A DNA stretch of 64,000 nucleotides from an uncultured bacterium (lineage in GTDB: Bacteria > Cloacimonadota > Cloacimonadia > Cloacimonadales > Cloacimonadaceae): assembly GCA_938009275.1 (NCBI GenBank), contig CALLHY010000002.1, forward strand, positions 33,231 through 97,230, read 5' to 3'. The notes under the pieces are model-generated. The model was given only the letters and a program-made list of their open reading frames with translations. It made no database searches and was not told the origin of the DNA. A program made the position numbers and the translations under genes. Shown one piece after another: positions 53,768-63,277 of this stretch. Every line of letters starts with the position of its first letter. Within the stretch, counting starts at the first letter, position 1.

Positions 53768-53811
53768 AAAGCCTGATCTCCATACCAAATCAGTGAGGTC
53801 AGGCTTTTTTA
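53768..53811 (+). terminator. intrinsic terminator after the WbpA-like gene
   Basis: Stem AAAGCCTGATCTC with GTGAGGTCAGGCTTT, pairing 53768-53780 with 53795-53807 (one G-T pair), loop of 14 bases, then T-run to 53810. Confidence 0.88.
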
Positions 53812-53866
53812 TAGCCGTAATTCTCGTGATGCAATCTTAATAGTGATGGTAGACTCCCTTGCTTCT

Positions 53867-53882
53867 TCCTTGAACGAATTAC
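53867..53882. repeat. half copy of the dispersed repeat
   Basis: TCCTTGAACGAATTAC is the reverse complement of the conserved end of the repeat at 15953-16037 and 47976-48033 (GTAATTCGTTCAAGGA). It reaches into the end of the recombinase gene, whose TAA stop (53879-53881) is part of it. Confidence 0.75.
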
Positions 53883-54775
53883 CTGCCTAAAGGATGCCCC
53901 TTGTGGTAGGCTTTTATTATGTCGTCAAGGCTTACATGGGTGTAAAGCTCGGTGGTAGAAAGCAGGGAGTGCCCCAATAGTTCCTGAATAGCCCTCAGGT
54001 CTGCTCCCCGGCTTAGCATGTGAGTAGCAAAACTGTGCCTCAAAGTATGCGGTGAATATCCCCTGGTTCTGGCAATAAGCAGGAAATACCTTTTCAGGAT
54101 GGTGTCGAGTTGATCTGTGTCAAAAGCTTTTCCACTTTTAGTAAGGAACAGGCGATCCGGGCTGCTTTCCACCCGCAATTGCTCCCGAACAGGAAGATAG
54201 TCGTTAATGGCAGCAATGGCATAAGAACCCATCGGGATGATTCGCTCCTTGTTTCCCTTGCCTTTCACGCGTAACAAGCCATTTTTGATGTCCATGTCGC
54301 TCATGCGAATGCCTGCCAGTTCCATTAGTCGCAACCCGCAAGAATAGATAAGCTCCAAAATGGCCTTGTTTCTTATGCCAAAGCGGCTGGAAGTGTCGGG
54401 AATGGACAGCAGAGTTCGCACTTCTTCTTCGGTAAAACACTTCGGCAGGGGACGCTCGTATTTGGGACGTTTTACCTTATCCATGGGATTTGAATTTATA
54501 TAACCCTTCAGCTTACAGAACTTAAAGAAGCCATTTAGTGACGCACTTTTACGGGCTAAGGAACGGTTGCAATCCGGCTTTTCATTCAGATAGCGCAGGA
54601 AATCGCGGATGTTTAGCACAGTTATTGCTCCAATATCTATTTCTTCAGTTTCAAAGAACCGCCGAACAAATGCGTAAAACTGCTCCAGATCAAGCCTGTA
54701 TGCCTCTATGGTTTTGGCAGATTTACCTTCCAATGCCAGGTTGTTACAGTATTGATTGATGCAGTTAATCATCAT
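53879..54775 (-). CDS. XerC/XerD-type tyrosine recombinase
   Basis: 298 residues, standard length for Xer. An N-terminal SAM-like core-binding domain (about 1-90) is followed by the catalytic domain. Catalytic residues are R149 (YSCGLRLMEL), K173 (VKGKGNKERIIP), H243 and R246 in PHTLRHSFATH, H269 in LLGHS, and Y278 in ELYTH. It probably resolves chromosome dimers, but no dif site was recognised here. A phage or island integrase is less likely, because the length and motifs are close to Xer and there is no phage gene. Its 3' end uses a repeat-derived stop codon. Confidence 0.9.
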   Translation of the reverse strand: MMINCINQYCNNLALEGKSAKTIEAYRLDLEQFYAFVRRFFETEEIDIGAITVLNIRDFLRYLNEKPDCNRSLARKSASLNGFFKFCKLKGYINSNPMDKVKRPKYERPLPKCFTEEEVRTLLSIPDTSSRFGIRNKAILELIYSCGLRLMELAGIRMSDMDIKNGLLRVKGKGNKERIIPMGSYAIAAINDYLPVREQLRVESSPDRLFLTKSGKAFDTDQLDTILKRYFLLIARTRGYSPHTLRHSFATHMLSRGADLRAIQELLGHSLLSTTELYTHVSLDDIIKAYHKGHPLGR

Positions 54776-54866
54776 CTTACCTATCCTTAATTATGGTAGG
54801 TGCATTTTTTTGCTTGCCTTAAACCTTGTCGAGTAAAAAGTTGGTCTATCAGTTCGTGGAGGTATC

Positions 54867-55619
54867 ATGAATAAGCATATAGACAGCAGTGTGAAGCTGG
54901 GAACGAATGTTACAATAGGTTATAACTCAGTTATCATGGAGAATGTAGAAATAGGCAACGACTGCCTTATCGGCCATAATGTGGTTATCCATGCGGGTTC
55001 AAAAATCGGTAATGCAGTGCGGATAGATGATAATGTAATTATCGGAAAAAAGCCGCTGTCTTCTCCACGCAGCATTTTTAAAGTACCCACCGACCTGAAG
55101 CCTGCAATAATTGGCGATTTCTGCCAGATTGGAGCTAATGTGGTTATCTATTGCCAGTGTGAAATAGGAGAACGTAACCTGATAGCCGATCTCGCCACCA
55201 TAAGAGAAAATGTATCTTTGGGCGATTTGAACATCGTTGGCAGAAACGTAAGTATAGAAAACTTTGTAAAAATCGGCAGCTGCAATAAGTTCGAAACAAA
55301 TAGCTATATTACTGCTTATTCGGAGATTGGAGACTACTGCTTTGTTGCTCCCTGCACTGCCACCAGTAACGATAACTTTATGGCACGTGACAAAGAACGA
55401 TTCAACCACTTCAAAGGAATAACCATGGAAAGCGGCTCACGCATAGGCGTGAACGCCACTATCCTGCCGGGGAAGGTGTTACATAGCGATGCCGTGGTAG
55501 CCGCTGGTGCTGTGGTTACCAGAGACGTCCCTGCCAAAACCATTGTAGTAGGCAACCCTGCCAAAGCCTTCCGCGAAGTACCGGAAACACAACTAATGGA
55601 AAACAATCTGGATAAATAA
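54867..55619 (+). CDS. left-handed beta-helix (hexapeptide) acyltransferase, WbpD/WlbB-like
   Basis: 250 residues of hexapeptide repeats over most of the length (for example VTIGYNSVIMENVEIGNDCLIGHNVVIHAGSKIG). The C-terminal end reads AAGAVVTRDVPAKTIVVGNPAKAFREV, the usual closing block. GGAGG lies before the ATG. It probably transfers an acetyl or other acyl group onto an amino group of a nucleotide sugar, and the WbpA-like dehydrogenase upstream supports a UDP-amino-sugar acid as substrate. LpxA-like lipid A acylation is less likely given the position. Confidence 0.82.
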   Translation: MNKHIDSSVKLGTNVTIGYNSVIMENVEIGNDCLIGHNVVIHAGSKIGNAVRIDDNVIIGKKPLSSPRSIFKVPTDLKPAIIGDFCQIGANVVIYCQCEIGERNLIADLATIRENVSLGDLNIVGRNVSIENFVKIGSCNKFETNSYITAYSEIGDYCFVAPCTATSNDNFMARDKERFNHFKGITMESGSRIGVNATILPGKVLHSDAVVAAGAVVTRDVPAKTIVVGNPAKAFREVPETQLMENNLDK

Positions 55620-55621
55620 CA

Positions 55622-56335
55622 ATGAAAACCTTGGTGATTATACCAACCTACAACGAAATTGAGAACATTGAACGCATGGTGGAGATCGTTCTGTCTAAAA
55701 GCGAAGACATCGATGTCTTGGTTATGGACGACAACTCCCCCGATGGAACCGGTATGCGGGTGCGCTTTATGCAAAGTAGCAAGCCGCGTTTACACTTGAT
55801 AGAGCGTCCCGGTAAGATGGGGCTTGGCTCAGCCTATGTAACAGGCTTTAAGTATGCGTTGGAACGCGATTATGAATATATAATGGAAATGGATGCGGAT
55901 TTCTCTCATAATCCCGATGACGTTCCCCGCCTTATTGAAGCAGCGAAAAACAAGGACTTGGTAATAGGTAGCCGCTATAGCGATGGAGTGAATATCATAA
56001 ACTGGCCGTTTCGCCGCTTGCTAATCAGCTACTTTGCCAGCAAATATGTGCGCGTGATAACCGGTATGCCTATCAAAGACCCTACCGCAGGCTTCAAGTG
56101 CTTTCACAGAAGAGTATTGGAAAGCATTAATCTAAACAAAATACTATCTGATGGATATGCATTTCAAATTGAAATGAATTTTAGAGCCTGGGTGAAAGGA
56201 TTCAGGATAAAAGAACTGCCCATCGTGTTTACCGAACGCATTAACGGCGTATCCAAAATGAGCCGGCATATTGTTTGGGAAGCAGCCTGGATGGTATGGC
56301 GTTTACACATAATGAAGCTATTAAGGATACTGTAA
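55622..56335 (+). CDS. family 2 glycosyltransferase, dolichyl-phosphate-mannose-synthase-like
   Basis: 237 residues. IPTYNEIENIERMVE at the N-terminus and MEMDADFSHNPDDVP with the DxD pair are typical of polyprenyl-phosphate mannose or glucose synthases. Other family blocks are DDNSPDGT, GLGSAYVTGF, and DPTAGFKCFHRR. There is no large membrane domain at the C-terminus. It makes a lipid-linked sugar donor for surface glycans. It starts two bases after the acyltransferase gene and ruvB follows after seven. Confidence 0.9.
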   Translation: MKTLVIIPTYNEIENIERMVEIVLSKSEDIDVLVMDDNSPDGTGMRVRFMQSSKPRLHLIERPGKMGLGSAYVTGFKYALERDYEYIMEMDADFSHNPDDVPRLIEAAKNKDLVIGSRYSDGVNIINWPFRRLLISYFASKYVRVITGMPIKDPTAGFKCFHRRVLESINLNKILSDGYAFQIEMNFRAWVKGFRIKELPIVFTERINGVSKMSRHIVWEAAWMVWRLHIMKLLRIL

Positions 56336-56342
56336 CAGAGCT

Positions 56343-57362
56343 ATGCTGGAACGGATTAATAACCCTGTAGTTCAAGGTGAAGACAAGGACCTTGACCGCG
56401 CGTTGCGCCCCAAAAGTTTATATGAATTCATCGGGCAGAATCATATCAAAGAGATGCTGGACATCAGCATCCAAGCAGCTAAGATGCGGGGAGAATCCCT
56501 CGATCACGTGCTGTTGTATGGTCCTCCCGGGCTGGGTAAGACCACATTGGCAGGTATCATTGCCAGAGAGATGGGCGTAAACATCACCATCTCCAGCGGG
56601 CCTGTGATAGAGAAACCCTCAGACTTAGCCGGAATACTTACCAACCTTCAAAGACATGAAGCCCTGTTTATTGACGAAATCCATAGACTGTCGCATGTGA
56701 TAGAAGAATATATTTATCCCGCTATGGAAGACTATGAAATGGAGATAATTCTGGATAGTGGGCCAAGCTCTCGTACCCTGAAAATCCCTCTGGAAAACTT
56801 TACCCTGATCGGCGCTACTACCCGTGCCGGATTGCTAACACCACCACTGAGAGATAGATTTGGAATTGTGCTGCGCCTGGATTACTATGACCTGGAGGCT
56901 ATATCTCTAATAATCAAACGTAGTGCCAAGCTGCTTGATATCCCAGCAGAGGATGATGGTGTTTCCGAGCTTGCCCGACGCAGCAGAGGCACACCCCGCA
57001 TTGCCAACAGGCTTTTACGGCGAGTGCGGGATTATGCTCAGATAAAGGGATCAGGAGTTATTACTCTGGACATTGCCCTGGCTGCTTTGCAAATGCTTCA
57101 GGTGGATCACGCCGGTTTGGATGAGATGGACAAACGCATTTTAAGCACTATTATCGATAACTACCGCGGTGGCCCGGTTGGCATCAAAACTATAGCCACG
57201 GCAATAGGTGAAGATGCCGGCACCATTGAAGAGATTTTTGAGCCCTATCTGGTGCAACAAGGATTCCTGGAGCGCGGACCTCAGGGACGTAAGGTAACCG
57301 GTAAGGCATATCGTCATTTGGGGCTTAGCCCCATTGCCGAACAGACTGATCTGTTTCAGTAA
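56343..57362 (+). CDS. ruvB: RuvB, Holliday junction branch-migration ATPase
   Basis: 339 residues. Walker A GPPGLGKTTLAG, Walker B LFIDEIHRL, sensor IGATTRAG, arginine-finger region PPLRDRFG, and the C-terminal winged helix (RGPQGRKVTGKAYRHLG). It drives branch migration with RuvA. No ruvA or ruvC is near; it sits in a row of polysaccharide genes, apparently as part of their transcript. Confidence 0.97.
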   Translation: MLERINNPVVQGEDKDLDRALRPKSLYEFIGQNHIKEMLDISIQAAKMRGESLDHVLLYGPPGLGKTTLAGIIAREMGVNITISSGPVIEKPSDLAGILTNLQRHEALFIDEIHRLSHVIEEYIYPAMEDYEMEIILDSGPSSRTLKIPLENFTLIGATTRAGLLTPPLRDRFGIVLRLDYYDLEAISLIIKRSAKLLDIPAEDDGVSELARRSRGTPRIANRLLRRVRDYAQIKGSGVITLDIALAALQMLQVDHAGLDEMDKRILSTIIDNYRGGPVGIKTIATAIGEDAGTIEEIFEPYLVQQGFLERGPQGRKVTGKAYRHLGLSPIAEQTDLFQ

Positions 57363-57367
57363 ATAAA

Positions 57368-58798
57368 ATGAATAGCGCCACCGTGCTGCACGGTATTCGT
57401 TGGAACCTGATAACCAACGTTATCCGCCGCATTCTTAGCTTTGTGTTGCTGTTGTTTCTGGCATCCTGGCTTTCTCAAAGCGACTTTGGCACCTTCCGCA
57501 CCTATAGTCTCATACTGGCAATTGTAAGCATCTTTGCCGTTATTGGCTTGGATTCGAACTATATCACCGATCCACGGCGCAGGCAGCTAAATCTGTTTTC
57601 CTTTGCGCAAATTGGTCTTGGCTTGGGGCTGTTATTCAGTATGGCTATTGCGCTTGCCTCATCCTGGCTTGGTTCGCTGTATCGCAGTCCCGAACTAGGC
57701 ATCATTCTGCGCTTCACTTCGCTGTTTATCTTTGTGGAAGTGCTGCGCAATCTGCTGCATAACATAGCCCAAATGCAGATGCAGTTCAAGCTACTAGCCC
57801 TGGCAGAAACATGGAACGTGGTGTTTTACACTATCTTCGGTTTGGCGATAATCTCGCAGTTTCGTTATGTTTGGCTATATGTGTTACTGTTTTTCCTAGG
57901 CAATCTGGTAGAGGCACTATACTTGTTAATCCACTTGCGTTTACCGCCATCATTGCATTTAGGCAGGCTGATGTCACTAAAATGGCTTTCTATCAGCTTT
58001 GCTAACTTGAAGCGTAATGCGGGGTTCTTATTAAATGTTAGCATTATCAGGCTGGTTAATAGTTTTGCCGGCAATGCCCCCATCTTGCTGCTGGGGACCA
58101 TAACCAATCCTGCTATGATGGGTTTATACTTCTTTGCCACGCAGTTGATAGGGGTTCCGGTGAATATGTTCACCTTGTCTGTTGGGCAAGTATTCTATCC
58201 CGTGTTTGCGCTTAGTGAAAAGTCCAAGACCCTGCAAAGCATCCAGAGCTATACCAGCCTAACCCTTAGCATGGGCATTCCGCTGCTTATTCTTTACGCC
58301 TTCGGATTGGATAAGCTTATTCCGCTCGTGTTTCGAGGGAAGTGGGACGAGGCATTGCCTATTATATACTCGCTTATCCCCTATTTTGGCAGTAGCATGC
58401 TTAATGATCCCATCAGCGGTATTCCCTTTATCTGTCGAAAGCCGCATTGGGAACTTATCTGGAACATAATATCTTTGGGATTGCGAATACTGGCATTGTT
58501 ATTTGGCATCGGGTATAGCTTTTCTTTTGCCATTCTGTTGTTCAGCATCAGCAGTGCAATAATGAACCTGTGTTTCTACTTCATGTCTTTGTATCTGCTT
58601 AAGGCAAGGTTGATAATAGCTGCCAGGAACTTGCTAGGTTGGGGATTAATAATCGCAGCTCTTAGCTTGGGACTTAGAGCAATTAGTGGCAATTCTCTCA
58701 GTCTGCTATATGCTCCACTGCTTTTTGGTATGTATTTTGTCGCTGTTTACCTGTCGTGTAAGCCAATGGCACAAGACCTAAGAAGGATACTAAGATGA
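57368..58798 (+). CDS. polysaccharide/oligosaccharide flippase (Wzx-like)
   Basis: 476 residues with about 12-14 membrane helices. The layout is that of the MOP-type polysaccharide transporters, which move lipid-linked oligosaccharides across the inner membrane. It begins six bases after ruvB and overlaps the following deacetylase by four (ATGA). It belongs with the glycosyltransferase and nucleotide-sugar genes upstream; the exact lipid-linked substrate is unknown. Confidence 0.85.
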   Translation: MNSATVLHGIRWNLITNVIRRILSFVLLLFLASWLSQSDFGTFRTYSLILAIVSIFAVIGLDSNYITDPRRRQLNLFSFAQIGLGLGLLFSMAIALASSWLGSLYRSPELGIILRFTSLFIFVEVLRNLLHNIAQMQMQFKLLALAETWNVVFYTIFGLAIISQFRYVWLYVLLFFLGNLVEALYLLIHLRLPPSLHLGRLMSLKWLSISFANLKRNAGFLLNVSIIRLVNSFAGNAPILLLGTITNPAMMGLYFFATQLIGVPVNMFTLSVGQVFYPVFALSEKSKTLQSIQSYTSLTLSMGIPLLILYAFGLDKLIPLVFRGKWDEALPIIYSLIPYFGSSMLNDPISGIPFICRKPHWELIWNIISLGLRILALLFGIGYSFSFAILLFSISSAIMNLCFYFMSLYLLKARLIIAARNLLGWGLIIAALSLGLRAISGNSLSLLYAPLLFGMYFVAVYLSCKPMAQDLRRILR

Positions 58799-59580
58799 AT
58801 AAAGCTATGATAAAACGTTTGATATATAGGTTGCCAAACACCTTTACACCTCCACATAACATGACCGAATACACCAGCATTATAGCTACGGCTAAGCAAC
58901 AAGGCTATCGGTTTTATACTCTTGGCAGCTTTCGCGCTTTGAGTATTCTGCCTGCTGAGCCCTTCATAATACTAAGACATGATATGGATACCAATCCCTC
59001 TGCTGCATGCGTTTTCGCCGAAGTGGAGGAGCGTTTTGGAGCTAAAGCAAGTTATTTCTTCCGCCGCTGTACATGGAATCCCCAGATCATGAACATGCTA
59101 AACCGGCGTGGGCACGAAGTTGGTTATCACTACGAAGAGATTACAGACTTTGCCAAAGCAAAGCATATAAAGAGCTTGAACCAGATAATGAACAACATCA
59201 ACAGAATCAAAGAGCAGTTTGCTTACAACCTTTCTAATCTGCGCTTGACGGTTGATTTTGATATTACTGCTGTGGCCTCGCATGGAGACTTCGCCTGGAA
59301 GCGACTAACCATTGGCAACGATGAACTATTAAGGGATCATGAGTTACGAGCCAGAATGGGTGTGGAGTATGAAGTGTATGATGAGGCTTTAATGCAGAAA
59401 TATGGGTTGCACATCAGTGACTGGCCTGCCCCGGAAGGATATTACCCAAAATCACCTAAGGAAGCTATACAAGCCTCCGAAAGCTTCCTGTTCCTCAGCC
59501 ATCCCCGCTGGTGGATTCCAGATGCATTAGGTAATCTGAACTACGATCTAAAGGTGAACTACCAGAAACTACTTTGGTAA
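58795..59580 (+). CDS. polysaccharide-deacetylase-like protein
   Basis: 261 residues, cytoplasmic or peripheral with no signal peptide. The catalytic fold is recognised from RHDMDTNPSAA (metal-binding Asp-Met-Asp), FGAKASYFFRRCTWNPQI, HEVGYHYEEITDFA (metal-binding His), and ASHGDFAWKR. That matches NodB-like enzymes, which remove N-acetyl groups from sugars, in a form common in polysaccharide clusters. Ends exactly where the convergent DUF523 gene ends. Confidence 0.78.
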   Translation: MNKAMIKRLIYRLPNTFTPPHNMTEYTSIIATAKQQGYRFYTLGSFRALSILPAEPFIILRHDMDTNPSAACVFAEVEERFGAKASYFFRRCTWNPQIMNMLNRRGHEVGYHYEEITDFAKAKHIKSLNQIMNNINRIKEQFAYNLSNLRLTVDFDITAVASHGDFAWKRLTIGNDELLRDHELRARMGVEYEVYDEALMQKYGLHISDWPAPEGYYPKSPKEAIQASESFLFLSHPRWWIPDALGNLNYDLKVNYQKLLW

Positions 59581-60540
59581 TCAGCAGTGATTACGCAGCT
59601 TCAGTTCTATCGGGTGAGGCTTCAGATAGTGCTGCTCCGTCAGGTATTCTTTGCCATACTTATGCACATAGTGATTAAGCATGGTTATCGGCACTATCAA
59701 GGGCACTAATCCAGCCTTGTAATTATCTATCAGCTCAATCAGTTCGCTCTTCTCAAAAGCACTTAGCTCTTTCTTGAAATAGCCCAGGATATGCAGCAGC
59801 ACATTTTGATGCTTGCTGGGAGTTGCGGCTTTTCTGGCAGCAGTCATCAGTTCGGTAAAATAGCTGTCTAACACATCAGCAAAGGGCTTTATTGCAGCCT
59901 CGGCTACCAGTTTCCCCATGCTTTTGTAATGCACAGGGCTATGAGCCATCAACATAAGCTTATGTCGCGTGTGAAACTCAACCAGTTTCCCCATGTTAGG
60001 CTTGTTCGCCAGTAGACCATGCCAGCGGTGCATAATGAAGATACGCTCTATGAAGTTCTCTCGCAATGCGGGATCATGAAGCCGTCCCTCCTCCTCACAT
60101 GGTAACAAGGGATTTGCCTTTAGAAAACCCGCTGCAAAGATGCCCACTCCATTCCTGGAAGCCACCCCACCTTTCTCAGGATACACTTTTACGCGCTCCA
60201 TCCCGCTGGAAGGCGATTTGCTTTTGAACACATAGCCGCACAGGCCTTCCGATTTCAAGCTTTCTACTTTAGCTTCGGTGAAGCTCTTCATGCGTGCCGT
60301 GTGATCAATTAATGTTTTCTGTGTCAACAGCTTAGGATTTTCCTGGTCGCCAACCAAGCGCATTGCTTCACGGGGTACTGGTAAGCCGCAGCCTACTTCC
60401 GGGCATACTGGCACATAGTCTACCCAGGCACCCAGTGTCTCCACCAGCCAACTGTCATACTTATGCCCACCATCGTAGCGGACATTATGTCCTAATAGGC
60501 AAGACGAAATGCCAAGCTTAATCTTCTCCTGCTTATCCAC
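59581..60540 (-). CDS. DUF523 and DUF1722 (YbgA-like) fusion protein
   Basis: 319 residues. N-terminal DUF523 (about 8-155): ISSCLLGHNVRYDGGHK, PVCPEVGCGLPVPREAMRL, CGYVFKSKSPSSGMERVKVY with conserved cysteines. C-terminal DUF1722 (about 190-305): FHTRHKLMLMAHSP. Fusions of this kind occur widely, and are linked by some to tRNA or nucleotide thiolation or repair; function is unproven. Start GTG with GGGAG upstream. Confidence 0.85.
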   Translation of the reverse strand: MDKQEKIKLGISSCLLGHNVRYDGGHKYDSWLVETLGAWVDYVPVCPEVGCGLPVPREAMRLVGDQENPKLLTQKTLIDHTARMKSFTEAKVESLKSEGLCGYVFKSKSPSSGMERVKVYPEKGGVASRNGVGIFAAGFLKANPLLPCEEEGRLHDPALRENFIERIFIMHRWHGLLANKPNMGKLVEFHTRHKLMLMAHSPVHYKSMGKLVAEAAIKPFADVLDSYFTELMTAARKAATPSKHQNVLLHILGYFKKELSAFEKSELIELIDNYKAGLVPLIVPITMLNHYVHKYGKEYLTEQHYLKPHPIELKLRNHC

Positions 60541-60568
60541 AATACGCTCCCAATACTATCTGTTATGT

Positions 60569-61549
60569 TCAAAACATAGCACTAAGCAGTTCTTCCAGTT
60601 CCAGATCACCAAAGAAACTACGGTAATCCATACGTTCGAACACTTCGGCTATCACTTTACGCTTATGTTCCAGTCCAATCAATGCCTCTTCGAGTTCGCT
60701 GGTTTCCCGTGAGCTGAAGTAATCGCCAAAGATTTTTACCTCTTCTATTACGCCCTTGTTCACCATCAGATAAAGCTCGATAATGCCAACTTTGCTGCGT
60801 AGTTCGTGAGACAGGTTATAGCGTGGAGAGTGACCAAAGTTCCATTCCCATGTATCATACTTGGTTTTTACTAATTCGGCGATAGCACATTGGTCTATCT
60901 CACGGAAAGTGTACTCGGTTATCTCTGGATACTGGCTATGCACTTTATTGCGGATTAGCTCTATAAATGCTTCCAACTCAATAGGTTCTTTTAGATGATC
61001 GGAAACATTAGTAACTCGGGCACGCACCGACTTTACTGCCTTGTCGCTAAACTTGAAAGGCTTAACCTTCAGGGCTGAACTAAGATCACCAATTTTACTA
61101 CTGAAAAGGATGGTACCATGTTGCAGCGTTTTACCAAATACATGCGTTTTGGCATTGCCAGAAAACTTCATTCCGTCTATAGTAAGGTCGTTTCGTCCCT
61201 CAAGTTTGGCATCAACTCCCAAGTCATTCAAAACATCCAGCACAGGGCGGGTATAACGCTCGAAGCTTCTGGTTATCTCCTCTGTTTCGTTTATCAGAAA
61301 TGAGAAGTTTAAGTTGCCGGGATCATGAAAAACACTTCCGCCACCGGTAAGCCGACGCACCACAGGTATCTGATTGGCAATCACATAGTCTTGATTAATC
61401 TCCGCCAGAGTATTCTGATGCTTTCCCACAATGATGCTGGGATTGTTTATATACAGCATAAACACGTCTTGCTTGAAGTTCTTTAAAATGTACTCTTCAG
61501 CAGCAATATTAAACGGTGCATATCGCGAGGGGCTGATGATCGAAAGCAT
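60569..61549 (-). CDS. lplA: lipoate-protein ligase A
   Basis: 326 residues. N-terminal catalytic domain with the blocks SIIVGKHQNTLAEIN, VVRRLTGGGSVFHDPGNLNFSFL and LEGRNDLTIDGMKFSGNA. It attaches scavenged lipoate to E2 or H proteins. The C-terminal accessory domain is present (about 240-326). It starts within the stop of the M3 peptidase (TAATG), so the two are translationally coupled. No lipoate-using complex is seen in the window. Confidence 0.93.
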   Translation of the reverse strand: MLSIISPSRYAPFNIAAEEYILKNFKQDVFMLYINNPSIIVGKHQNTLAEINQDYVIANQIPVVRRLTGGGSVFHDPGNLNFSFLINETEEITRSFERYTRPVLDVLNDLGVDAKLEGRNDLTIDGMKFSGNAKTHVFGKTLQHGTILFSSKIGDLSSALKVKPFKFSDKAVKSVRARVTNVSDHLKEPIELEAFIELIRNKVHSQYPEITEYTFREIDQCAIAELVKTKYDTWEWNFGHSPRYNLSHELRSKVGIIELYLMVNKGVIEEVKIFGDYFSSRETSELEEALIGLEHKRKVIAEVFERMDYRSFFGDLELEELLSAMF

Positions 61550-63273
61550 TAGATTTCCTCAATCGCTGCTAATTCTGCCTTCACAAAGTCCACGAGTTCT
61601 CTCAGCTTGGCTTCAGAGAAATCCAGATCAATACCGGCAGTTTGGTAAATCTCTCGCACCGGACGAGTGTAGCCCAGGTCTAAGAAGGCTTGATAACTTG
61701 CCAAAGCCTTCTGCTTATCCTTACGATAGTTCATATATATAGACAATGCGCCAAGCTGCGCCATGCCATACTCAATGTAGTAAAACGGCACTTCATAAAT
61801 GTGAAGCTGCTGCATCCAGCCAACCCGCCGCTGGCTTTCCAGTCCGCTCCAGTCTACACCACCGGAAAAGCGTTTATGCAAGTCAACATATGCCTGGCTC
61901 CGCTCTTCTGCATTATGCTCGGGATGCAGATACACCCAGTGCTGCAGAGCATCCACAATCATACACCAGGGCAGAAAGGTTAGCGTTCCCTGCAATTGCT
62001 CTCGTTTGGCTTTCTTCAGGTCTTCAGGATTGCTATAATACTCATCCCAATAATCCATGGTTAGCAATTCCATGGTCATCGATGCCAGTTCCGCTACCTC
62101 GGAGGGTGTGTCTAAATACTGAGATATCTTTATATTGCCCATGGCAGCACTGTGCATTGCGTGCCCGGATTCGTGAAGCAAGGTTATCACGTCCTTATGC
62201 TGTTTAACATGGTTCATAAAGATGAATGAACTTGCCAGGTTATTAATAGTTGTATTATATCCACCGGGTGCCTTTCCCTTTCTGTTTTCCAGATCAAGCA
62301 GTCCAGTATTGTGCATCATTTCTAGTTGCTCAGCATATCTGGGGCTAACTTTGGCAAGCACCTTAAGGCTTTTGGTAATGAATTCATCTGTAGTCTCAAA
62401 GGGCTTCAGATTCCGCCCATCCAGATCAACCTGAGTATCCCAGGGACGTAGCTCACTTAAAGACAAAGCCTCCTTCCTTTGGGCATCAAGCTCTTTTACA
62501 AAGGGTATAACCACTTTCTCCACGGCATCATGAAACTTATGGATGTCCTCAGGAGTGTATGAAAAGCGTCCCATCTCAACATGCTTGTAATCTCCATAAT
62601 TGCTATATCCTGCATTTGCGGCAAGCTGGGCGCGAACTTCTCTTAAACTATCATACAAGTCATCCAGCTCTTTTTGCTTGGCTAAAAATAAGTCCATGCG
62701 GAGCTTCCATGCCTCTTCGCGCTTAATCCTGTCTGCGTCCTTCAGGTACACAGCCAGTTGAGTAGGGGTTTGTTCCTTGCCCTCAAATACAGCACTCATC
62801 TGCCCAACTATGCTGCCATACTTGTTTGCCAGCTCAGATTCTTTTATTAACAAAGGTGTGTTCTCGTGGCGAAACAGCTTTATGTCTTTCTCAATAATCT
62901 GATTTAACAAACCATATCTCTGTGAATCCAGGTGCTGGTTGGCTGGGCTGTGGTAAAAGTGTTGCTTGATGGTTACCTGATAAGGTTCGCTGGGTGCGTA
63001 CGCTTCGGCAAAATAGTCGTTGTAAGCATCAGCCTTAGTCTGATCATCCACAGCAGTGGTCATATTTATATACCGCCATGATAGTTCATCGTTCATTGCT
63101 TTTAACAACTCAGAAAACTTCTCGATAAGCTCTTCCAAGGCCTCAGGTGTAGATGTGTCCAGTGTGCTTAGGGCTTCTAAATATGCAGAAACCTCTTCCC
63201 AAGAGCTTACGTTAAAGCTTTCAGGCAAGTATATATATGGTATTTGCTGGAGCTGCTTGTCTGTATATAACAT
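61549..63273 (-). CDS. M3-family oligoendopeptidase (PepF-like)
   Basis: 574 residues, cytoplasmic. Zinc site HESGHAMHSAAM near residue 365 (HExxH), with later Glu ligand in SEVAELASM. Family members cut short peptides inside the cell. It begins four bases before the GerW-like stop and is coupled to lplA. There is no signal peptide. Confidence 0.92.
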   Translation of the reverse strand: MLYTDKQLQQIPYIYLPESFNVSSWEEVSAYLEALSTLDTSTPEALEELIEKFSELLKAMNDELSWRYINMTTAVDDQTKADAYNDYFAEAYAPSEPYQVTIKQHFYHSPANQHLDSQRYGLLNQIIEKDIKLFRHENTPLLIKESELANKYGSIVGQMSAVFEGKEQTPTQLAVYLKDADRIKREEAWKLRMDLFLAKQKELDDLYDSLREVRAQLAANAGYSNYGDYKHVEMGRFSYTPEDIHKFHDAVEKVVIPFVKELDAQRKEALSLSELRPWDTQVDLDGRNLKPFETTDEFITKSLKVLAKVSPRYAEQLEMMHNTGLLDLENRKGKAPGGYNTTINNLASSFIFMNHVKQHKDVITLLHESGHAMHSAAMGNIKISQYLDTPSEVAELASMTMELLTMDYWDEYYSNPEDLKKAKREQLQGTLTFLPWCMIVDALQHWVYLHPEHNAEERSQAYVDLHKRFSGGVDWSGLESQRRVGWMQQLHIYEVPFYYIEYGMAQLGALSIYMNYRKDKQKALASYQAFLDLGYTRPVREIYQTAGIDLDFSEAKLRELVDFVKAELAAIEEI

Positions 63274-63277
63274 TCTA

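Noticed and set aside
53879..54775. Integrase of a genomic island
   Set aside because: Length and motifs fit Xer, and there are no phage, plasmid or attachment-site features beside it.
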